Source of the DNA: Mycobacterium sp. 852002-51961_SCH5331710
Lineage (GTDB): Bacteria > Actinomycetota > Actinomycetes > Mycobacteriales > Mycobacteriaceae
Direction: 5' to 3'
Assembly: GCF_001665535.1 (NCBI RefSeq)
Contig: NZ_LZSQ01000130.1
Location: forward strand, 1 to 60,918
Length of the DNA stretch: 60,918 bases
Positions 1 through 6,926 of the stretch are shown piece by piece. The position numbers and the translations under genes were made by a program. Numbering within the stretch: position 1 is the stretch's first letter; each line of letters begins with the position of its first letter. The notes under the pieces were generated by a model. The model searched no databases. It saw nothing but the letters and a program-made list of their open reading frames with translations, and had not been told where the DNA came from.

Positions 1-860
1 TGCAGCAGCATGACGAACCTCGTCGTGCGTTCCACAAGAGTGCCGATCGCCGAGCCCGACGCCGTGCTGCCCAGGATGAGGTCGCCCTCCCAATGCCCGG
101 GCACGGCGCGGTCGGCGGCTTCAGGCGGTCGCTGGCTGATGTTGACCATGTCGCGCAGCCGCCCACGGCGTTCCTCGGGGCGGCGCCGCGGCTTACGCAG
201 CGCCCGCCCAGTACGCAGGCAGGTATGCAACTCGCGACGCAGATTGCCTTTGCCCTGAACATAAATCGCTTGGTAGATCATCTCGTGGGACACCCGCATC
301 TCGGCATCATCGGCAAAGTCCAGCCGCAACCGACGTGAGATCTGGGCGGGACTGTGCTGCTCATCCAACCGAGCCTGCACCTCATCATGCAACCGCGTGT
401 TGGTGGCCAACTTGCCCGGCGCCGAGCGGCGTGCCCGGTCGTGGGCTCGTACATGGGCGGTATGGGCCCGATATCGCGGCACGCACTCCCAACCACCACG
501 CCACGGCGCCCCGAACCGATGCCGCGCCCGATACCGACCACCACCGACACTGGCATTGCGCTCAATCTCACGCATCACCGTGCTGGGATGGCGGCCCAGC
601 CGACGTGCGATGAAACGAATCGACTCCTGACGAGCCACCCCGTCTTGAATCTCCTCACGCTCTTCAAGCGTCAAACGGGGTCGCGCTCGGCTAGCGGACA
701 CATCACTGAATCGTGGCTTCACACCACCAGCGTCAGCAAACCACCCCCACGCAGTGTGCTTCGACACGCCCACCGCTTCCCCGGCGGCAAAAGGCGAAAC
801 CCCTTCGGCGATCAACGCCCAGAACCGACGACCCACAAACGGATACCGCGGAACTCTCAT
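1..860 (-). CDS. IS30-family transposase, 3'-truncated by the window
   Basis: I translated this minus-strand frame by hand. It is open from ATG at 860 to the window edge, about 286 residues, with no internal stop. The N-terminus carries helix-turn-helix regions: one around GEAVGVSKHTAWGWFADAGG, and a second with LTLEEREEI, followed by IARRLGRHPSTVMREI, the classic IS30 DNA-binding pattern. Next comes SPAQISRRLRLDF, typical of the family, and then PGHWEGDLI, whose Asp is the first residue of the DDE catalytic triad. The second Asp and the Glu should lie outside the window. There is no sign of decay in the visible part, so the element may be intact. Family assignment is firm; the exact IS name is not known. 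Confidence 0.9.
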   Translation of the reverse strand, partial: MRVPRYPFVGRRFWALIAEGVSPFAAGEAVGVSKHTAWGWFADAGGVKPRFSDVSASRARPRLTLEEREEIQDGVARQESIRFIARRLGRHPSTVMREIERNASVGGGRYRARHRFGAPWRGGWECVPRYRAHTAHVRAHDRARRSAPGKLATNTRLHDEVQARLDEQHSPAQISRRLRLDFADDAEMRVSHEMIYQAIYVQGKGNLRRELHTCLRTGRALRKPRRRPEERRGRLRDMVNISQRPPEAADRAVPGHWEGDLILGSTASGSAIGTLVERTTRFVMLL

Positions 861-895
861 ACAACCCCTCAACTAGAGGCTGTTGCATCAAGCAC
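1..895 (-). mobile_element. IS30-family insertion sequence, partial (cut by window edge)
   Basis: The segment holds the 5' end of an IS30-type transposase and about 35 bp of non-coding terminus. The remainder lies left of base 1. The right boundary is estimated from the end of IS-like sequence (GGCTGTTGCATCAAG at 878-892) and the start of a chromosomal repeat half at about 900; the terminal inverted repeat cannot be confirmed without the other end. The element points into the window from the left and sits just downstream of the O-methyltransferase gene. The boundary is uncertain by about 10 bp. Confidence 0.75.
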
Positions 896-900
896 TAGAA

Positions 901-938
901 ATCGCCCGCGAAAAAGGGCAGGTTTGCGTCTGCTCGCG
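901..938. repeat. Right half of a palindromic intergenic repeat, broken at the IS30 end
   Basis: Bases 927-938 (CGTCTGCTCGCG) are identical to the right arm of the complete palindrome at 42782-42843. The small inner hairpin is also present (GCCC 904-907, GGGC 916-919). The matching left arm CGCGAGCAGACG is absent and IS30 terminal sequence stands in its place. I infer that the element inserted between left arm and inner hairpin. Confidence 0.6.
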
Positions 939-977
939 GGGAGAAAGCTCGCGGGGAAGAAAGGTCGCGCGGAGAAA
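932..977. repeat. Three imperfect 15-16 bp tandem units
   Basis: Three units follow head to tail: GCTCGCGGGGAGAAA (932-946), GCTCGCGGGGAAGAAA (947-962) and GGTCGCGCGGAGAAA (963-977). The first starts inside the right arm of the palindromic repeat half at 927-938 and the last ends two bases before the stop codon of the O-methyltransferase gene. The array therefore looks like slippage growth from the arm. It lies in the 3' untranslated stretch of the methyltransferase. Confidence 0.8.
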
Positions 978-978
978 T

Positions 979-1638
979 TCAGTCGCGCGCGGCGGCGAGC
1001 AGGCCGTCGCCCAGCGGAATCAGCACCGGGGTGAGCCGTTCGTCCTCGGCGATCAGCCGGGCGGCCTCGCGCACGGCCGCGACCTCGGCATCGTTGGCGG
1101 TGGCGTCGCCGGCACGGCCGCCGAGCGCCGCGCGGTGCAGCACGATCGCGCCGCCCGGGCGCAGCAACCGGACGCCTTCTGCGACGAACTGCGGCTGGTC
1201 CACCGGATCGGCGTCGATGAACACCAGGTCGTACGACTCGTCGGCGAGGCGGGTCAGCACCTCCTGGGCGCGACCGCTGATCAACCGGCTGCGCCCCGGG
1301 CCGATCCCGGCCTCGCCGAACGCCTGCTTGGCCAGGCGCTGGTGTTCGGGTTCGAGGTCGATGGTGGTCAGCACGCCGTCCTCGCGCATACCCGACAGCA
1401 GCCACAGGCCGCTCACCCCGACGCCGGTGCCGACCTCCACGACCGCCTTGGCCGCCGTCAGCTTGGCGAACACGCAGAGCAGCGCCCCGACCGCGGGGGT
1501 GACGGCGCCCGCGCCGATGTCGACTGCGCGTTCGCGGGCCGCGGCGACGATCGAGTCCTCGGAGATGGACTGCTCAGCGTGCGACACGATCGATTCGGCA
1601 CGGTTGTGCGGTCCGATGACGTCGTCGGTGCCCGGCAT
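979..1638 (-). CDS. SAM-dependent O-methyltransferase (Rv1220c-like)
   Basis: The 219-residue protein has the class I methyltransferase fold of the catechol/caffeoyl-CoA O-methyltransferase family. Motif I reads VVEVGTGVG at about residues 66-74 and is the SAM-binding loop; FIDAD at 140-144 supplies the acidic residues that in this family bind metal and catechol-type substrate. The start is ATG at 1638. Length and sequence match the mycobacterial Rv1220c group, which in M. tuberculosis also diverges from sigE. The substrate is unknown. No signal peptide is seen, so it should be cytosolic. It shares a 177-bp divergent promoter region with sigE, and IS30 now lies immediately downstream. Confidence 0.9.
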   Translation of the reverse strand: MPGTDDVIGPHNRAESIVSHAEQSISEDSIVAAARERAVDIGAGAVTPAVGALLCVFAKLTAAKAVVEVGTGVGVSGLWLLSGMREDGVLTTIDLEPEHQRLAKQAFGEAGIGPGRSRLISGRAQEVLTRLADESYDLVFIDADPVDQPQFVAEGVRLLRPGGAIVLHRAALGGRAGDATANDAEVAAVREAARLIAEDERLTPVLIPLGDGLLAAARD

Positions 1639-1753
1639 GCCCGCAGCGTAGCCAACCGGTGGGGGTCAGCATCGCGACACGCCCGTTCCCGGCCGCCCGA
1701 TTAGGCGAAAAATCCACCGGGTTCGCGCAGGTCAAAAATGGGTAGAAAAGCTT

Positions 1754-1779
1754 TCTCAGGAAATGTTCAGTTTGCTCAT
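1754..1779 (+). promoter_or_regulatory. Direct repeats resembling an MprA box upstream of sigE
   Basis: TCTCAGG (1754-1760), TGTTCAG (1764-1770) and TGCTCAT (1773-1779) form loosely conserved direct repeats spaced 9-10 bp apart, 37-62 bp before the proposed sigE start. In M. tuberculosis the response regulator MprA activates sigE through 8-bp direct repeats containing a CTCAG-like core. The match here is by eye and imperfect. Confidence 0.35.
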
Positions 1780-1815
1780 ATGCCAAGCACGGAACGGTCG
1801 GAGAACGTATGTCCC

Positions 1816-2604
1816 ATGGAAAACGGCGGACGCTGGCATCCAGGGGACCGAGCAGGGAATACCTATGCGGATCTCCGCGTTGCGGGCAGTAGCGAACCGC
1901 CGCTCTTCGATGGCGGCTGCGACCAGGAGGATGTGACGACCACCATCAAGATGGCGCCGACTTCGATGGCCCACCTCGAACAGTTTTCGGACGGGCAGTG
2001 GGTCGAGCCCTCGGACGAGATGACCGGCACCGCGGTGTTCGACGCCACGGGCGACAAATCGACCATGCCCTCGTGGGATGAGCTCGTGCGCCAGCACGCC
2101 GATCGGGTCTACCGGCTGGCCTACCGCCTGTCGGGTAATCAGCACGATGCCGAGGATCTGACCCAGGAGACCTTCATCCGCGTGTTCCGGTCGCTGCAGA
2201 ACTACCAGCCCGGCACGTTCGAGGGCTGGCTGCACCGCATCACCACCAACCTGTTCCTCGACATGGTGCGCAGGCGCGGACGCATCCGCATGGAGGCGCT
2301 GCCCGAGGACTACGACCGGGTTCCGGCCGCCGATCCCAACCCGGAGCAGATCTACCACGACTCGCGGCTGGGCCCCGACCTGCAGGCCGCGCTCGACTCC
2401 CTGCCGCCGGAGTTCCGCGCCGCGGTCGTCCTGTGTGACATCGAGGGACTCTCCTACGAGGAGATCGGCGCGACGCTGGGCGTCAAGCTCGGCACGGTGC
2501 GCAGTCGTATCCACCGCGGTAGGCAGGCGCTTCGCGACTACCTCGCCAACCACGGCGGCACCTCCGCCTCCGGTCAGCCCGGCGACGTGGCCAAAACGGC
2601 CTGA
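1816..2604 (+). CDS. sigE: ECF sigma factor SigE
   Basis: This extracytoplasmic-function sigma factor directs RNA polymerase to envelope-stress promoters. From ATG at 1816 it is 262 residues: a variable N-terminus of about 85 residues, sigma region 2 at about 88-158 (DAEDLTQETFIRVF and the WLHRITTN segment), and region 4 at about 195-245 (LSYEEIGATLGVKLGTVRSR helix-turn-helix). Start 1816 is chosen because GGAG lies about 12 bases before it and the protein then begins near the same place as M. tuberculosis SigE. The frame is open to 1738, and in-frame GTG at 1933 and ATG at 1951 could give shorter isoforms, as reported for the M. tuberculosis protein. The anti-sigma gene rseA follows 76 bp later. 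Confidence 0.95.
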   Translation: MENGGRWHPGDRAGNTYADLRVAGSSEPPLFDGGCDQEDVTTTIKMAPTSMAHLEQFSDGQWVEPSDEMTGTAVFDATGDKSTMPSWDELVRQHADRVYRLAYRLSGNQHDAEDLTQETFIRVFRSLQNYQPGTFEGWLHRITTNLFLDMVRRRGRIRMEALPEDYDRVPAADPNPEQIYHDSRLGPDLQAALDSLPPEFRAAVVLCDIEGLSYEEIGATLGVKLGTVRSRIHRGRQALRDYLANHGGTSASGQPGDVAKTA

Positions 2605-2680
2605 CGTTCGCCGTCTTTCGCACAGCGCGCCGCGCTACATTCGAATGGACGCCGTGACACGCAGCGAGAGGAGCTGGGCG

Positions 2681-3076
2681 ATGGTCGACCCGGGACATGT
2701 GTTCCGACGGGCCTTCTCTTGGCTGCCCTCTCAGTTCGCATCCCAGAGCGACGCGCCGGTCGGCCCGCGCCAGTTCGGCTCGACCGAACACCTCTCCACC
2801 GAGGCCATCGCCGCCTTCGTCGACGGCGAACTACGACTGACCCCGCATCTTCGCGCCGCGCACCATTTGTCGCTGTGTCCGCAGTGCGCGGCCGAGGTCG
2901 ACGCGCAGCGGCAGGCGCGTGCGGCGTTGCGGGAATCGCGACCGGTCGCCGTGCCGAGCTCACTTCTGGGCCTATTGTCCGAGATCCCGCACAGCGCTCC
3001 GCCGGAGCCGCCCGTCGAGACGCAGCAGTCGCAGTTTGCTGACGGCACACAGCGTCCGCGGCGCAAGCGCCGGTAG
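2681..3076 (+). CDS. rseA: Anti-sigma-E factor RseA
   Basis: RseA binds SigE and holds it inactive. The 131-residue protein carries the zinc-associated anti-sigma motif His62-x3-Cys66-x2-Cys69 (HLSLCPQC). The N-terminal half is almost identical to M. tuberculosis RseA. Thr35 in the STEHLS context aligns with Thr39 of that protein, which is phosphorylated by PknB before Clp degradation, so the same release route is likely. The C-terminal tail after about residue 100 is short and basic. Start ATG 2681 has GAGAGGAGC about 9 bases upstream; a longer form from 2645 is possible but lacks a better site. Second gene of the sigE-htrA-tatB cluster. Confidence 0.93.
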   Translation: MVDPGHVFRRAFSWLPSQFASQSDAPVGPRQFGSTEHLSTEAIAAFVDGELRLTPHLRAAHHLSLCPQCAAEVDAQRQARAALRESRPVAVPSSLLGLLSEIPHSAPPEPPVETQQSQFADGTQRPRRKRR

Positions 3077-3145
3077 GGTAAGTGCGAAGACGAGCAGCGA
3101 TCCGCGCCGGCGTTGGCGGGCGCTTTCACAGAGGGTGATGACCGG

Positions 3146-4633
3146 GTGACCAATCTCGACCAGACCGGGCGCGAGCGCCTGGAACCCCGCCCTGTCTCGC
3201 GGCCGCCCGTCGATCCGGCGGCGCAGCGCGCGTTCGGCAGGCCCGACGGTGTCGAAGGCTCGTTCGTGGGCCTGGACAAGTACCGCGACCAGGGTGAGTT
3301 CACGCCGACCGACCAACCGCCCGATCCCGTGTTGGCCGAGGCGTTCGGCCGGCCCTATGCCAACGGTGAGTCGCTGCAGCGTCATCCCGCCGATGCGGGC
3401 GCGCTCGAGGCCGAGCGCGACGGGCAGGACGGCGACATGGCCGACGACCCCTGGCGGGATCCGTCCGCGCCGGTCGCCCTCGGCGCCCCTGCGGTCCACG
3501 AGGCGCCGCGTCCCCAGGCGAACGTGCCGACGGGCAAGCTGGGCGTGCGCGACGTGCTCTTCGGCGGTCGGGTCTCTTACGTCGCGTTGGCGTCGCTGGC
3601 GATCATCGCGTTGGTGATCGGCTTCGCCGGTGGTTGGGTCGGCCGCAAGACTGCCGAGGTGGTCGAGGCGTTCACCACCTCGAAGGTCACGCTCAACACC
3701 TCCGGCGATGATCCGCCGCCCGAGGGGCAGATCGCCAAAGTCGCTGCGGCCGTTGCTGATTCGGTGGTGACGGTTGAGGCGACCAGCGATCAGGAAGGTT
3801 CGCAGGGCTCCGGCGTCGTCATCGACGGCCGCGGTTACATCGTGACCAACAACCACGTGATCTCCGAGGCCGCGAACAATCCGAGCAAGTACAAGATGAA
3901 GATCGTCTTCAATGACGGCAAAGAGGTGCCCGCCAACCTCGTGGGGCGCGATCCCAAGACCGACCTCGCTGTGCTGAAGGTCGACAACGTCGACAACCTG
4001 ACCGTTGCGAAGATGGGCGACTCGGACAAGTTGCGCGTCGGCGACGAGGTGATCGCCGCCGGCGCCCCGCTGGGCCTGCGCAGCACCGTCACCGCGGGCA
4101 TCATCAGCGCGCTGCACCGCCCGGTCCCGCTGTCGGGTGACGGATCGGACACCGACACGGTGATCGACGGACTGCAGACCGACGCGCCGATCAACCACGG
4201 CAACTCGGGCGGTCCCCTGATCGACATGAACGGCAACGTCATCGGCATCAACACCGCGGGTAAATCGCTGTCCGACAGCGCCAGCGGGCTGGGCTTCGCG
4301 ATCCCGATCAACGAGGTCAAATCGGTCGTCGAGTCCCTGATCAAGGAGGGCAAGATCGCCCACCCGACGCTGGGCCTGACCGCCCGCTCGGTCAGCAACG
4401 ACATCGCCTCCGGCGCGCAGGTGGCCAACGTCAAGGCCGGCAGCCCCGCCGAGAAGGCCGGGATCCTGGAGAACGACGTCGTCGTCAAGGTCGGCGACCG
4501 GACCGTGGCCGACGCCGACGAGTTCGTCGTTGCCGTGCGTCAGCTCAAGATCGGCCAGGACGCGCCTATCGAGGTGATGCGTGACGGCCGCCGGGTGACG
4601 CTGACCGTCAACCCGGGTCCCGACAACTCGTAG
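3146..4633 (+). CDS. htrA: Membrane-anchored serine protease HtrA (DegP-like)
   Basis: This is an envelope quality-control protease. From GTG 3146 it has 495 residues: a Pro-rich cytoplasmic N-terminus of about 145 residues, one membrane span (YVALASLAIIALVIGFAGG), a trypsin-like domain with His237 (TNNHV), Asp273 (KTDLAVLK) and Ser354 (GNSGGPL), and a C-terminal PDZ domain (SPAEKAGILENDVVVKVG). The start follows mycobacterial HtrA, which begins VTxx, and has GAGGG about 10 bases upstream; the frame is open to TTG 3113. The stop is two bases before the tatB ATG, so the two are probably co-translated. The protein is the expected effector of the SigE response. Confidence 0.95.
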   Translation: MTNLDQTGRERLEPRPVSRPPVDPAAQRAFGRPDGVEGSFVGLDKYRDQGEFTPTDQPPDPVLAEAFGRPYANGESLQRHPADAGALEAERDGQDGDMADDPWRDPSAPVALGAPAVHEAPRPQANVPTGKLGVRDVLFGGRVSYVALASLAIIALVIGFAGGWVGRKTAEVVEAFTTSKVTLNTSGDDPPPEGQIAKVAAAVADSVVTVEATSDQEGSQGSGVVIDGRGYIVTNNHVISEAANNPSKYKMKIVFNDGKEVPANLVGRDPKTDLAVLKVDNVDNLTVAKMGDSDKLRVGDEVIAAGAPLGLRSTVTAGIISALHRPVPLSGDGSDTDTVIDGLQTDAPINHGNSGGPLIDMNGNVIGINTAGKSLSDSASGLGFAIPINEVKSVVESLIKEGKIAHPTLGLTARSVSNDIASGAQVANVKAGSPAEKAGILENDVVVKVGDRTVADADEFVVAVRQLKIGQDAPIEVMRDGRRVTLTVNPGPDNS

Positions 4634-4635
4634 CC

Positions 4636-5040
4636 ATGTTCGCCAACGTCGGCTGGGGCGAGATGCTCATCCTGGTGATCGCCGGTCTGGTGATCCTGGG
4701 GCCCGAGCGGCTGCCCGGCGCGATCCGGTGGACGACGGGTGCGCTGCGGCAGGCCCGCGACTACATCAGCGGCGCCACCAGCCAACTGCGCGAGGACCTC
4801 GGCCCGGAGTTCGACGACCTGCGCGAGCCGCTCAGCGAGCTCAACAAGCTGCGCGGTATGACGCCGCGCGCCGCGCTGACGAAGCATCTGCTCGACGGGG
4901 ACGATTCGTTCTTCACCGGCAATTTCGACAGGAAATCGTCCGACCGGCCCGCCGACAAACCGGCCAACACATCCGAGCCGCCGTCGGCTGCCGCACCGGA
5001 ATCGCCCGCGACGACCCCGTTCGACACCGACGCCACCTAG
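4636..5040 (+). CDS. tatB: Twin-arginine translocase subunit TatB
   Basis: TatB recognises folded twin-arginine precursors together with TatC. The 134-residue protein has an N-terminal membrane span (about residues 5-21), the hinge GPERLP, then an amphipathic helix (RQARDYISGATSQLRED) and a long acidic/Pro-Ala-rich tail. The glutamate in the membrane helix (GWGEM) and the early WGE context are typical of TatB rather than TatA. It starts two bases after htrA, as in M. tuberculosis (Rv1223-Rv1224). Its stop lies 11 bases from the convergent LAS-type gene. Confidence 0.92.
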   Translation: MFANVGWGEMLILVIAGLVILGPERLPGAIRWTTGALRQARDYISGATSQLREDLGPEFDDLREPLSELNKLRGMTPRAALTKHLLDGDDSFFTGNFDRKSSDRPADKPANTSEPPSAAAPESPATTPFDTDAT

Positions 5041-5050
5041 CGGCGCGCCC

Positions 5051-5695
5051 TCAGATGAAGTAGTGCTCGTTGCCGGTCGGGTAGCCGCCGCCGTTGGTGG
5101 CGATGTGCACGTGGTCGAAATGGTTGGCCGTCTCGTTGCCGTAGTCCGCCGTCCAACTCGGCGCGCCGACGCCGGGGTAGAAGCCCTGCCGCCAGATCAC
5201 GTGGATGACGCCCCAGCGCTCCGCGTTCGCCAGCGCGATACCGGCGATCTGGTTGCCCAACGCGATGCCCTCCTCGCTGCTGTGGTTGGGGATCATCACG
5301 TCGAGCGCCAACCCGTTGGGGTGCCACTTCAGCGGGTCCTGGCGGTATCCGCCGATCGTCTTGATCTCGGGGAACAGCACGCTGATCGCGCGGGCCACCC
5401 GAATGGTGTTGACCTGCAACCCGCCTTCGGGTGCCAGACCCGCGGGCAGCTCGAACGGGGTCGCCGCGCTGGCAACCGGAGCGCTCGCCGCGAGCAACTC
5501 CGCTTCGGTCGGCATCTTGAGCGTCGGAGCACCGGCGGGCGCGTCCTGACGCGCGGCCACCGGCGGGGCGGGATGCTCTTCCGGCGGCTTCGCGGACTGG
5601 GCGTAGAACAGGGCGGCGGACAACGCGACCGAGCCGACGAGGGCCAGCAGCTTGCCCCGCCCGTTGGCTAACATCGCCCTACCCACGAACAGCAC
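5051..5695 (-). CDS. Secreted or membrane-anchored LAS-type peptidase-like protein
   Basis: The 214-residue protein begins with a hydrophobic signal/anchor (about 14-31), a Pro-Ala linker, and a C-terminal domain of about 110 residues. That domain has the arrangement of LAS/M15-type zinc peptidases: HPNGLALD (His125, Asp132) and NHFDHVHI (His192, His195, His197). The same fold occurs in actinobacterial proteins of unknown function (ARB_07466-like C-terminal domain). A peptidoglycan or peptide substrate is plausible but not shown. GTG 5695 is the longest start; ATG 5674 would remove seven residues. In M. tuberculosis other genes occupy the interval between tatB and mrp, so this is a local difference. 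Confidence 0.7.
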   Translation of the reverse strand: MLFVGRAMLANGRGKLLALVGSVALSAALFYAQSAKPPEEHPAPPVAARQDAPAGAPTLKMPTEAELLAASAPVASAATPFELPAGLAPEGGLQVNTIRVARAISVLFPEIKTIGGYRQDPLKWHPNGLALDVMIPNHSSEEGIALGNQIAGIALANAERWGVIHVIWRQGFYPGVGAPSWTADYGNETANHFDHVHIATNGGGYPTGNEHYFI

Positions 5696-5749
5696 TGTAA
5701 CGCCATGTGGGACAGGGTGTGACGCAGTTCGGCCTCGAACACGAGACCG

Positions 5750-6892
5750 TTATCTACCGGCCGGATCCAGGCCCAGCGACATCCCCGCCAGCCCGCGCTT
5801 GCGGCTGGACAGGGCATCGGCGACGCTGCGCAACTCCTTGCCCGCCGCCGAGTCCGGCGCGGACAGCACCAACGGGACCCCGGAGTCGCCGGCCGACACC
5901 AGGGCCGGGTCGAGCGGAACCTGTCCCAGCAACGGCACGTCGGCGCCGATCGCACGCGTCAGACGCTCGGCGACCTGCTTGCCGCCGCCCTCGCCGAAGA
6001 TCTGCATGGTCGTGCCGTCGGGCATCTGCAGACCGGACATGTTCTCCACGACGCCGACGATGCGCTGACGGGTCTGCAGCGCGATCGCGCCGGCCCGCTC
6101 GGCCACCTCGGCGGCCGCCAGTTGGGGCGTCGTCACCACCAGGATCTCCGCGCCGGGAATCAGCTGCGCCACCGAGATCGCGACGTCGCCCGTGCCGGGC
6201 GGCAGGTCGAGCAGCAGCACGTCCAGATCGCCCCAGTAGACGTCGGCCAGGAACTGCTGCAGCGCGCGGTGCAGCATCGGGCCGCGCCAGACCACCGGGG
6301 TGTTGCCCTGCGTGAACATCGCGATCGAGATCACCCGAACGTCGTGGGCCACCGGCGGCAGGATCATCGACTCGACCTGGGTGGGCCGGTCGGTGATGCC
6401 CATCATGCGCGGGACCGAGTGGCCGTAGATGTCGGCGTCGAGCACGCCCACCGAGACACCCCGAGCGGCCATGGCCGCCGCGAGGTTCACCGTGACGCTG
6501 GACTTGCCGACGCCGCCCTTGCCGGAGGCCACCGCGTAGACGCGGGTCAACGAGCCGGGTTGGGCGAACGGGATGACGGGTTCACGCGAGTCGCCACGCA
6601 GCTGTTTGCGCAGTTCGGTGCGTTGTTCATCGTTCATCACGTCGAGGCTGACCCGCACGGAGCCGGTACCGGGCACGTCGGCGACGGCGCGGCTGACCTG
6701 ATCGGAGATCTCGGTCTTCTTCGGGCACGCGGCGGTGGTCAGGTAGATCTCGACGTGGACCGCCGAGTCGGGTTCGACGGTGACGTTCTTGACCATGCCG
6801 ATCTCGGTGATCGGCCGCCGCAGTTCGGGGTCGATCACTTTGGCCAGCGCGCGACGGATCGCGGCTTCCAGGTCAGAGGGTGATTGAGACAT
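5750..6892 (-). CDS. mrp: Fe-S cluster carrier ATPase Mrp/ApbC
   Basis: The 380-residue protein delivers Fe-S clusters in this family. Residues 1-90 form a MIP18/DUF59 domain with a single Cys56 (TTAACPKK). Residues 110-360 form the P-loop ATPase with deviant Walker A SGKGGVGKSS at 123-132 and the LDADIYGHSVPRMMG switch. The usual C-terminal CxxC of proteobacterial ApbC is not apparent, as in other actinobacterial Mrp proteins. ATG 6892 is chosen because the DUF59 domain starts directly after it; the frame remains open upstream only because of high GC. It follows the transglycosylase-like gene with a 34-bp gap, matching Rv1230c-Rv1229c order. Confidence 0.93.
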   Translation of the reverse strand: MSQSPSDLEAAIRRALAKVIDPELRRPITEIGMVKNVTVEPDSAVHVEIYLTTAACPKKTEISDQVSRAVADVPGTGSVRVSLDVMNDEQRTELRKQLRGDSREPVIPFAQPGSLTRVYAVASGKGGVGKSSVTVNLAAAMAARGVSVGVLDADIYGHSVPRMMGITDRPTQVESMILPPVAHDVRVISIAMFTQGNTPVVWRGPMLHRALQQFLADVYWGDLDVLLLDLPPGTGDVAISVAQLIPGAEILVVTTPQLAAAEVAERAGAIALQTRQRIVGVVENMSGLQMPDGTTMQIFGEGGGKQVAERLTRAIGADVPLLGQVPLDPALVSAGDSGVPLVLSAPDSAAGKELRSVADALSSRKRGLAGMSLGLDPAGR

Positions 6893-6926
6893 CACCGTCG
6901 AGTCTAGGCCGACTCGACGGCGGCCT

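Noticed and set aside
883..1704. Plus-strand frame opposite the O-methyltransferase
   Set aside because: Shadow of a clear methyltransferase with no domain of its own.
1791..1812. GGAAC at 1791 as a -35 for an autoregulated SigE promoter
   Set aside because: No matching GTT-type -10 at 16-17 bp, and it would place transcription start at or after the start codon.
1756..2553. Minus-strand open frame opposite sigE
   Set aside because: High-GC mirror frame with no motif; sigE on the plus strand is unambiguous.
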